Shown in pieces: positions 1-5,165 of a stretch of 5,165 bases of DNA. A program made the position numbers and the translations under genes. Under the pieces are notes generated by a model. That model did no database searches. It saw only the letters and a list, made by a program, of their open reading frames with translations, and was not told the origin of the DNA. The stretch is taken from contig DAINBU010000206.1 of assembly GCA_036732755.1 (NCBI GenBank), forward strand, positions 1 to 5,165. The letters are read 5' to 3'. This stretch comes from DASRRB01 sp036732755. Lineage in GTDB: Bacteria > Planctomycetota > B15-G4 > SIAN01. Every line of letters starts with the position of its first letter. The stretch's first letter is position 1.

Positions 1-1464
1 GGTGCGGTGCTGGTGCGCGTGCTGCTGCTTGTGGCCGGCGACGCCGGCGCGGCCGAGCCGCTCTTGGCGGGGGCGTTCCTGCTGCACGATCCCTTCGCGC
101 TGGCGACGCGGCGGCTCGGGCTCGAGAGAGAGGGCGACGTCGTCGTCGTCGACCGCGAACTGAAGCTGCGCTGGCGCGGGACCGCGCGCGGCGCCGGCGA
201 AGCGGTCGCCGCGGTCGCCGCCGGGACGAAGCCGCCGGAGGAGAGCGGGGCGCCGCGCGGGCGGGAGATCGCGCCCGCCGCCGCGCCGCGCGTCACCTTC
301 TTCCGCGACGTGCTGCCGATCGTGCGCGCGCAGTGCGCGGCGTGCCATTGCCGGGACGGGCTCGCGCCCATGGACCTCACCGACGTCGACGAGGCGCGCG
401 GCTGGGCGCCGATGATGGCGGAGGTGACGCAGAGCGGAGTCATGCCGCCGTGGAGCGCCGACCCGCGCTTCGCCGTCTGCCGCAACGAGCGGCGCCTCAC
501 CGACACGGAGATGGAGACGATCCGCCTCTTCGCCGCGCAGGGCGCGCCGGCCGGCGATCCGCCGCCCGATCCCGCGCCCGTTCCCGCTCCTGCCGGCGCG
601 ACGATGCGCTGGACGATCGGCGAGCCCGACGCCGTGTGGGAGCTGCCGCATCCCGAGGAGATCCCGGCCGAGGGCGTCCTCGAGTACCGCGCCGCGCTCG
701 TCAGAACCGACCTCCCCGAAGACGTTTGGATCGAGGCGCTCGAATGCCGGCCGACCGCGCCGCAGGTGCTGCACCATCTCGTCGCGGTGCTCATTCCCGA
801 CGAGGTCAAGGACGACGAGGTGGCCGCGTTCTCGACCATGTTCGGCGAAGCCGTGTTCGGCGGGTACGTCCCCGGCGCGCCGGCCGTCTGGTTCCCGCCG
901 GGTTGCGCGCGCCGCCTGAAGAAGGGGCAGCGCCTCCTCCTCTCGATCCACTACACGACCAACGGCAAGGCCGCGGTCGACCGCACGCGCATCGGCGTCC
1001 GCTTCGCGCGCGGACCGGTGCTGCACGAGGTCCGCAGCTCGATGCTCGCGTCGCGCGACATCGACCTCGCTCCCGGGGCCGCCGGGGTGCAGGTGATCGC
1101 AGTCCGCAAGATCGAGCAGCCGATCGAGATCCTCGGCTTCCAGGTCCACATGCACGCGCGCGGCGCCCGCTACCGCTACCAGGTGGGCCGCGACGGAGTC
1201 GTGCGCACGCTCTTCGACATCCCGCGCTTCGACTGGAACTGGCAGCACTACTACGACCTCGCCGCGCCGATCCGGATCGAGGCGGGCGACGTGCTCGCCG
1301 GCGTCGCGACCTACGACAACTCGGCCGCGAACCCGCGCAACCCCGACCCGAAGGCGCGCGTGAAGAACGGGCCGCAGTCGACGGACGAGATGATGAACGG
1401 GTTCTACTACTACATCGACGCGCCTCCGGCGGCCGCCGCGCCCGGTCCGCAAGGCGCGCGCTGA
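1..1464 (+). CDS. Redoxin-like / cytochrome c / copper type II (PHM-like) monooxygenase fusion, 5' end missing
   Basis: Probable exported oxidoreductase cut by the left edge; the frame is open from base 1 and ends at TGA 1462-1464. Residues are numbered from the GTG at 7. Residues 1-75 resemble the C-terminal half of an AhpC/TSA-type thioredoxin fold (strand ending VVVVD at 45-49, then LRWRG), so the true start and any CxxC site lie upstream. Residues 95-185 are a haem-binding segment: CAACH at 110-114, a probable distal ligand Met146 in VMPPW, then RRLTDTEM, as in planctomycete cytochrome-monooxygenase fusions. Residues 200-472 match the dicopper core of peptidylglycine alpha-hydroxylating monooxygenase: His256-His257 and His315 for one copper, His381, His383 and Met462 (in DEMMNG) for the other. 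The family hydroxylates C-H bonds using O2 and a reductant; the substrate here is unknown. Unusual points are an extra Cys115 right after the haem His, Cys158, and Gly43 where redoxins have the cis-Pro. The domain calls are firm; the physiological role is not. Confidence 0.9.
   Translation, partial: GAVLVRVLLLVAGDAGAAEPLLAGAFLLHDPFALATRRLGLEREGDVVVVDRELKLRWRGTARGAGEAVAAVAAGTKPPEESGAPRGREIAPAAAPRVTFFRDVLPIVRAQCAACHCRDGLAPMDLTDVDEARGWAPMMAEVTQSGVMPPWSADPRFAVCRNERRLTDTEMETIRLFAAQGAPAGDPPPDPAPVPAPAGATMRWTIGEPDAVWELPHPEEIPAEGVLEYRAALVRTDLPEDVWIEALECRPTAPQVLHHLVAVLIPDEVKDDEVAAFSTMFGEAVFGGYVPGAPAVWFPPGCARRLKKGQRLLLSIHYTTNGKAAVDRTRIGVRFARGPVLHEVRSSMLASRDIDLAPGAAGVQVIAVRKIEQPIEILGFQVHMHARGARYRYQVGRDGVVRTLFDIPRFDWNWQHYYDLAAPIRIEAGDVLAGVATYDNSAANPRNPDPKARVKNGPQSTDEMMNGFYYYIDAPPAAAAPGPQGAR
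334..348 (+). other. Haem c attachment motif CAACH
   Basis: These codons encode Cys-Ala-Ala-Cys-His, the CxxCH signature for covalent haem c attachment, within the monooxygenase fusion. Haem c is attached outside the cytoplasmic membrane, which implies that the protein is exported. The flanking PRVTFFRDVLPIV and the downstream VMPPW match the cytochrome module that commonly precedes copper type II monooxygenase domains in planctomycetes. A further Cys codon directly follows the His, which is not part of the usual motif. Confidence 0.85.
772..1392 (+). other. PHM-like dicopper catalytic core, ligand span
   Basis: This span runs from the first to the last predicted copper ligand of the monooxygenase. 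The codons are His-His at 772-777, His at 949-951 (in SIHYTTNG), His-Met-His at 1147-1155, and Met at 1390-1392 (in STDEMMNG). They correspond by motif order and context to His107, His108, His172, His242, His244 and Met314 of mammalian PHM. The full ligand set suggests a catalytically competent enzyme. The PHM comparison is from remembered family motifs, not from an alignment. Confidence 0.8.
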
Positions 1465-1474
1465 CCCGCTTCCC

Positions 1475-2269
1475 GTGTGCACCCTCTCGCTGCTCGCGCC
1501 GCCGCGCGGCGGCTACCTGCTCGCCGCGAACCGCGACGAGTTCGCGACGCGCGGCGTCGCGCGGCCGCCCGCGCGCGCGCGCGCCGGCGCGAACCGCTTC
1601 GTCGCGCCGCGCGACCCCGACCAGGGTGGGACGTGGATCGCGGTCGACCGCGCGGGCCGCAGCCTCTGCCTGCTGAACGGCGACCGAGTGCTCGCGCCAG
1701 CGGAGATTGCCCGCGCCGCCGCGCCCGTCCGCGGCGCGCCGTTCCGCAGCCGCGGCCTGCTCGTGCTCGACCTGCTCGAAGATCCGCGGCCCGCGGCGGT
1801 CGTCGCGACGCTGCGCGCGCTGCACCGGAGCGGCCGCCTCCTCTACCGCCCCTTCAAGCTGGTCGCCGTCGCGCCGCGCGCGCGCGGCCGCGGCGTCGAC
1901 GCGCGCCGGATCGAATTCGACGGCCGCGCGCTGCACTGCGCACGCCTCGCGGCGCCGCACGTCGAGACCTCGAACGGCTTCGATCCCGCCGGCGTCGCGC
2001 GCGCGCGCGGCGCGACCTTCGGCCGGCTCGCCGCGCGGCTGCGGCGGCTCGACGGCGCGCGCTGGCGCACCGCCCTCCTCGCCTGGCACCGCCGCCACCT
2101 CGACGCGGCGGGCGGCGCCGCCGCGCGGCGCCGCTCGGTCTGCGTCCACGGGCTGCGGGTACGCACGGTCAGCTCCACGCTCGTCGAGGTCGGCCCCGCC
2201 GGCGTCTCCATGCGCTACCAGCCGGGCCCGCCATGTCGGGGTTTCCCCGGCGTCGAGCTGGCACCGTGA
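1475..2269 (+). CDS. NRDE family protein (TANGO2-like, DUF833)
   Basis: Complete 264-residue protein, near the usual family length of about 250. The GTG start at 1475 is fixed by the family's invariant Met-Cys N terminus (MCTL); Cys2 would become the N-terminal residue after Met removal, as in Ntn-type hydrolases. The family signature Asn-Arg-Asp-Glu is at residues 19-22. It is followed by the conserved stretch PRDPDQGGTWIAVD (45-58) and LLNGD (66-70), and near the C terminus by TVSSTLVEV (231-239). There is no signal peptide, so it is probably cytoplasmic. The biochemical activity of bacterial members is not settled; animal TANGO2/HRG-9 and a bacterial homologue have been linked to haem trafficking. 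The gene starts 10 bases after the monooxygenase stop, in another frame and without a visible Shine-Dalgarno sequence, which suggests co-transcription and possibly coupled translation. The protein is unusually Arg- and Ala-rich, as expected from the base composition. Family assignment is firm; function is tentative. Confidence 0.9.
   Translation: MCTLSLLAPPRGGYLLAANRDEFATRGVARPPARARAGANRFVAPRDPDQGGTWIAVDRAGRSLCLLNGDRVLAPAEIARAAAPVRGAPFRSRGLLVLDLLEDPRPAAVVATLRALHRSGRLLYRPFKLVAVAPRARGRGVDARRIEFDGRALHCARLAAPHVETSNGFDPAGVARARGATFGRLAARLRRLDGARWRTALLAWHRRHLDAAGGAAARRRSVCVHGLRVRTVSSTLVEVGPAGVSMRYQPGPPCRGFPGVELAP
1570..1584. repeat. Alternating CG dinucleotide run
   Basis: A 15-base run of strictly alternating C and G lies inside the NRDE gene, encoding part of its Ala/Arg-rich segment. 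Shorter similar runs recur near 1875-1886 and 1998-2008. They are probably by-products of GC-rich coding for Ala and Arg; such tracts can adopt Z-DNA in principle, but nothing here shows a role. Confidence 0.5.
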
Positions 2270-2279
2270 CGAACGAAAC

Positions 2280-2299
2280 GGTTCTGCGGCGTTAGAACC
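2280..2299. repeat. Inverted repeat GGTTCT-N8-AGAACC
   Basis: Perfect 6-bp inverted repeat with an 8-base spacer, located 10 bases after the NRDE stop codon. It could be a small operator for a dimeric regulator of the FHA gene or a weak hairpin. It lacks a following T-run and the stem is short, so it is a poor candidate for an intrinsic terminator. Confidence 0.45.
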
Positions 2300-2352
2300 T
2301 TCGCCCTGCCTGGCGGCCGCATGCGTGCGCGGGCCGGCGCGGGCTCCTCGAA

Positions 2353-2358
2353 GAGGGA
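2353..2358 (+). promoter_or_regulatory. Ribosome binding site supporting the GTG start at 2363
   Basis: The sequence GAGGGA lies four bases before GTG 2363 and resembles a Shine-Dalgarno site (GAGG with about six bases of spacing). The alternative in-frame ATG at 2321 has no comparable site. Translation from 2363 also begins exactly at the first strand of the FHA domain (MDLILVDV), so this site decides the preferred start. Confidence 0.55.
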
Positions 2359-2362
2359 CGAA

Positions 2363-5092
2363 GTGGACCTGATCCTGGTCGATGTGCGGTCCGGCCGGCG
2401 CCGGACGTTCCCGCTGTCGCCGCGGCCGACGCTGCTCGGGCGCGGCGTCGACTGCGACGTCGTGCTGCCCGACCCCGAGATCGCCGAGCAGTGCTGCCGC
2501 ATCTCCGAGACGGGCGGCGTGGTCCGCTTCGAGAGCCTCATTCCCGAGGGCGCCACCATCAACGGCTACGCCGTCCGGACGGCGGAGGTCCACTCGGGCG
2601 ACGTGATCCGCATCGGCCCGTTCCAGCTCGTCGTCGCCGAGGGCGAGCGGGCCGAACCGCCGCCGCGCCCGCGCGCCCCGGCGGCGGCGGCCCCGCGCGA
2701 GGACCCGCGGACGGTCTCGACGCGCCGCCGTCCCACCGCGAAGTCGAAGTCGGGCGCGCTCGTCCTCACCTTCGTCGTCCTGGGCGGCGCGATCGTCGGC
2801 GGCGTCTGGCTCTGGAAGACGCAACTCGCCGAGCCGGAGAAGTCGCCGACCGATTTGGCGAAGACCGGCGAAGGAACGCGGACCGATCCCGAGGGCGCGA
2901 CCCTGGGCGGCGACCCGGCCGGGACGAGCCACGATCCGAACGCGGTACCGGAGAACGGGAAGTCGGCGCCGGACGATCCGCGCGATCCCAAGCGCGAGGC
3001 CCCCGAGAACGGCTTGAACGGGACGGACGGTGCGGCCGCCAATCCTGCGAACTCCGGGAACGGCCACGGCGGCGACGTCGGCAAGCCCAACGTCCCGCCG
3101 ACCGCTCCACCCGGAACCGCCACGCCGAGCGAGGAGCTCCACGCGACGCTCCAGCGCGTGACGCGCCTGCTCGAGGCGGAGGAGTACTCGCGCTGTCGCT
3201 GGCTCCTCTCGCAGGTGAAGCCGGGCACGCCCAAGGAGCGGCAGGGCGTGGTCGCCCTCCAGCTCAAGGTCGATTCGGCCGCGGCGAAGGGGGGCGAGGA
3301 GTACCTCGCCTTCACCAACAAGCTGGTGGCGAAGGGCTGGGTCATGCCGGCGCTGAACCACCTGCAGGAAGAGGCGATCGACCGCTTCCGCGGACTCGAG
3401 GTCTGGTACCGCATGGCCGACCGCGCCGACCAGCTCGAGGACGAGGTCGACAAGGTCGTGACGCCGGAGCGCCGGCCGGTGAAGCGGGTGAAGCACGGCC
3501 GGCCGCGCCCGGCCAACTTCGCGAGCCAACCGCCGCCGCCGATCGGCGTCACCGACACCGAGCGCGAGTGGGAGGACGCCGCGCACCCGACCGCGGCGCC
3601 GACCGCGGCCAGCGCGAAGCCGGGCGCGGTGAAGGCCTCCGATCCGCTCGCCGAGGCGCGCCGCGCGCTCGACGGCCTGCGCTTCGAGGAGGCGGAGGTC
3701 TTGCTCGAATCGATGCCGCGCTCGCAGCTCGGCGAGTCGAAGGAGGCGAAGCGGCGCCGCCTCGGCGCGTGGTCGGCGGCGGCGAAGCGGGCGAGCGGCG
3801 CCGGCAAGGAGGCCGTCGACGCCAAAGTGGCGGCGGAGAAGCTCGCCGCCGCGCGCGCCGCCGACCATCCGCCGCGCGAGTGGCTCGACGTCGCGTGGCT
3901 GGCGCTGGCGGCGCGGGACGAGGCGACCTTCGACCTCGCGGTCGGGAAGGCGGCCGCGGACGAGGGGCTCAAGGGCGAGGTCGACTCGGCGCTCGCGTTC
4001 CGGCGCGGGCTCGACGGCATCCCGGCCGGCGGCTTCGTCCTCGCGGAGGGACTCTGGCTCACGGCGGCCGAGCGCGACGGCGCGGTCGCGCGCGCCGCGC
4101 TCGTGGCCGCGCTCGAAGCGCTGGCGAAGACGCGCGAGAGCGGGCTGCGCGACGCGGTGGCGCGCATCGTCGAGTCGGCGAAGGCCGCGCCGGCGCTCGC
4201 CGCCGAAATGGTGCGCACGCGCGCGGCCGAGGTCGGCAAGAAGCTGGCGGAGTGCCCCGAGCGCGCCGGGCTCGACGCGCTGCGCGCGCGGGTCGGCGCG
4301 CTCGCCGAGGCGCGCGCCGCGGTGCTCGCCTTCGCCTTCGACGACGAGGCCTACCCGCCGCTGGCCGGCGCCGACGCCGCGGCCGTGAAGAAGATCGCCG
4401 ACGGCAACAAGGAGCTCGACAAGCGCATCTCGGCGGTGCGCCAGGTCTGGGGCAACGAATCGGGCTCGGCGCCGGAGCCGGTCGTCGACCTCTCCGACGA
4501 ATACGTCGCGCTGGTGCGCCAGGCGCAGGCGCTGCAGGCGGCGCTGCGCGAGCTGAAGGAGAAGGCGCCCGACGACGTCGAGCTCGCGGCGGCGCGGCTG
4601 CTGCCGGTGTTCACGTCGAAGGTGACCGTGCGCAACCTCGCGCTCACGATCGAGGAGCGCCAGCGCATCGACGAGGACCGCGAGATCAAGGCGCGCAACC
4701 AGGTCGCGAAGGAGCTGAAGAACCCGGCCGAGCTCGAGCTGCTCTTCCTGGTCGCGTCGTACCGGGAGATGCTCGGCCTGCCGCAGCTCGCCTTCGACGT
4801 CCGGCTCTACGGCGACGCGCGCTCCTACTGCGAGCTGATGGCGCCGCAGGCGAAGAAGGAGAAGGACGACGCCCCGCAGCCCGAGCCGCGCCTCGCCGCG
4901 AAGGAGCCGAAGCTCACGCCGGGCGAGATCTACCTGCGCGGCAAGTATTCGGCGCGGCAGGCGTTGACGGCGTGGCAGCGGGTGCCGGGGGCGCATCGCG
5001 ATCTGCTGTTCGCGCAGCACCATGCGATCGGGCCGGGCAACGTCGGGAACTACTGGACGTGCTCGTTCGGGCTGGCCGATCCGGGGAAGTGA
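2363..5092 (+). CDS. FHA-domain single-pass membrane protein with long helical (TPR-like) exported region
   Basis: Protein of 909 residues from GTG 2363, or 923 from ATG 2321. GTG is preferred because of its ribosome binding site and because the FHA fold starts at residue 2. Residues 2-93 are an FHA domain (LLGRGVDCDVVLPD at 24-37, ATINGYAV at 64-71, GDVIRIGPFQL at 79-89). FHA domains normally bind phosphothreonine, but here the usual Ser and His of the SxxH motif appear as Ala41 and Cys44, and the NGT motif reads Glu62-Gly-Ala. Residues 94-130 are a basic, Pro/Ala-rich linker; 131-151 form one transmembrane helix preceded by RRRPTAKSK, so the FHA should face the cytoplasm. Residues 155-256 are a low-complexity Pro/Gly/Asn/Asp linker. 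Residues 257-365 and 427-830 are Ala-rich and helical with TPR-like stretches (for example EARRALDGLRFEEAEVLLES at 431-450), separated by a Pro-rich, basic spacer. The last 55 residues look more globular (LTAWQRVPGAH, GNVGNYWTCSFGL). Enzymatic motifs were not seen. A scaffold or sensor role at the membrane is inferred; the partner is unknown. Confidence 0.88.
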   Translation: MDLILVDVRSGRRRTFPLSPRPTLLGRGVDCDVVLPDPEIAEQCCRISETGGVVRFESLIPEGATINGYAVRTAEVHSGDVIRIGPFQLVVAEGERAEPPPRPRAPAAAAPREDPRTVSTRRRPTAKSKSGALVLTFVVLGGAIVGGVWLWKTQLAEPEKSPTDLAKTGEGTRTDPEGATLGGDPAGTSHDPNAVPENGKSAPDDPRDPKREAPENGLNGTDGAAANPANSGNGHGGDVGKPNVPPTAPPGTATPSEELHATLQRVTRLLEAEEYSRCRWLLSQVKPGTPKERQGVVALQLKVDSAAAKGGEEYLAFTNKLVAKGWVMPALNHLQEEAIDRFRGLEVWYRMADRADQLEDEVDKVVTPERRPVKRVKHGRPRPANFASQPPPPIGVTDTEREWEDAAHPTAAPTAASAKPGAVKASDPLAEARRALDGLRFEEAEVLLESMPRSQLGESKEAKRRRLGAWSAAAKRASGAGKEAVDAKVAAEKLAAARAADHPPREWLDVAWLALAARDEATFDLAVGKAAADEGLKGEVDSALAFRRGLDGIPAGGFVLAEGLWLTAAERDGAVARAALVAALEALAKTRESGLRDAVARIVESAKAAPALAAEMVRTRAAEVGKKLAECPERAGLDALRARVGALAEARAAVLAFAFDDEAYPPLAGADAAAVKKIADGNKELDKRISAVRQVWGNESGSAPEPVVDLSDEYVALVRQAQALQAALRELKEKAPDDVELAAARLLPVFTSKVTVRNLALTIEERQRIDEDREIKARNQVAKELKNPAELELLFLVASYREMLGLPQLAFDVRLYGDARSYCELMAPQAKKEKDDAPQPEPRLAAKEPKLTPGEIYLRGKYSARQALTAWQRVPGAHRDLLFAQHHAIGPGNVGNYWTCSFGLADPGK
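2753..2815 (+). other. Transmembrane segment of the FHA protein
   Basis: These codons encode residues 131-151, beginning GALVLTFVVLGG and ending GGVWLW, an uninterrupted hydrophobic stretch of 21 residues. The preceding Arg/Lys-rich segment predicts the N terminus inside, so the FHA domain is cytoplasmic and about 750 residues are exported. No other stretch of the protein is hydrophobic enough to cross the membrane. Confidence 0.8.
3587..3610 (+). repeat. 12-bp tandem duplication encoding PTAA-PTAA
   Basis: Two adjacent 12-base copies differ only in the last base and encode Pro-Thr-Ala-Ala twice (residues 409-416) inside the Pro/Ala-rich spacer between the two helical parts of the FHA protein. 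It looks like a small slippage duplication in a linker that tolerates length change. Confidence 0.6.
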
Positions 5093-5165
5093 CGCGGCGC
5101 GGCTTGGAACTGGAGCGGACGTCGAGAACGGGGGTGAAGCGGGCGCGGGGAGAAGGGGGCGTGGT
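5093..5165. other. Downstream region without recognisable feature
   Basis: These 73 bases follow the FHA gene stop and run to the window edge. No hairpin with a T-run, promoter or convincing gene start was seen. They become rich in G and A toward the end. Confidence 0.5.

Larger units (their letters stand above)
2270..2362 (+). promoter_or_regulatory. Intergenic gap upstream of the FHA gene, probable regulatory region
   Basis: This is the only sizeable internal gap in the window. Its first 30 bases are visibly richer in A and T than the surrounding genes and carry an inverted repeat (2280-2299). Its end carries a good ribosome binding site. This suggests a promoter or operator region for the FHA gene, but no convincing -35/-10 pair with normal spacing could be found. 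If the FHA gene instead starts at ATG 2321, the gap shrinks to 51 bases. Confidence 0.3.

Noticed and set aside
7..63. Apparent signal peptide at the start of the first gene (MLVRVLLLVAG)
   Set aside because: The hydrophobic stretch fits an internal strand of the thioredoxin fold, and the frame is open to the window edge, so GTG 7 is unlikely to be the true start.
333..1676. A 447-codon + strand open frame overlapping the monooxygenase and NRDE genes
   Set aside because: Its translation is Arg/Pro/Ala-rich without motifs, and it runs across two genes that are read in other frames with clear family signatures.
2280..2299. The inverted repeat as an intrinsic terminator
   Set aside because: The stem is only 6 bp and no T-run follows.
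2321..2362. ATG 2321 as the start of the FHA gene
   Set aside because: It would add 14 residues ahead of the FHA fold and has no good ribosome binding site, whereas GTG 2363 has one. It remains a possible alternative.
2566..4239. A 557-codon - strand open frame inside the FHA gene
   Set aside because: Its product is Ser/Ala/Arg-rich with no recognisable domain, and it is a shadow of the FHA reading frame.
806..5023. A 1405-codon open frame on the - strand spanning most of the window
   Set aside because: It opposes three genes with clear protein-family motifs, its translation is Arg/Leu/Ala-rich low complexity without any domain, and such antisense frames are expected when third positions are almost all G or C.
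5134..5165. A GTG at 5134 as the start of a further gene
   Set aside because: Only 10 full codons remain before the edge, the sequence is low-complexity G/A-rich, and no convincing ribosome binding site precedes it.

Overview
The window is very GC-rich (roughly three quarters G+C by eye). All three supported genes are on the + strand and have strongly G/C-biased third codon positions. The gene content is typical of Planctomycetota, with Acidobacteriota or Myxococcota as alternatives. It consists of a copper type II monooxygenase fused to a c-type haem domain and a thioredoxin-like remnant, an NRDE/TANGO2-like protein, and an FHA protein with one membrane span and a long helical exported part. 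The taxonomic assignment is an inference from protein architecture and base composition, because no rRNA or other marker gene is present.

Layout. Positions 1-1464 hold the 3' part of a multidomain oxidoreductase gene cut by the left edge. It contains the C-terminal half of a redoxin fold, a single-haem cytochrome c segment (CAACH), and a PHM-like dicopper core in which all six expected copper ligands can be recognised. After a 10-base gap, positions 1475-2269 encode a complete NRDE-family protein that begins Met-Cys from a GTG start. A gap of 93 bases follows, carrying a 6-bp inverted repeat and a good Shine-Dalgarno sequence. The third gene (2363-5092, preferred start) encodes a protein of about 909 residues. 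Its parts are a cytoplasmic FHA domain with a degenerate phosphothreonine site, one transmembrane helix, a Pro/Gly/Asn/Asp-rich linker, and a long Ala-rich helical, partly TPR-like exported region. The last 73 bases hold no supportable feature.

How the genes may work together. The first two genes are close enough to be co-transcribed. TANGO2-family proteins have been linked to haem trafficking in animals and in a bacterium, so an NRDE protein directly behind a haem-c/copper monooxygenase is a suggestive pairing, although this is inference. The FHA gene has its own upstream gap and ribosome binding site. It may be a separate unit, and nothing in the sequence ties it functionally to the first two. 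No mobile element, CRISPR array, tRNA or rRNA was seen.
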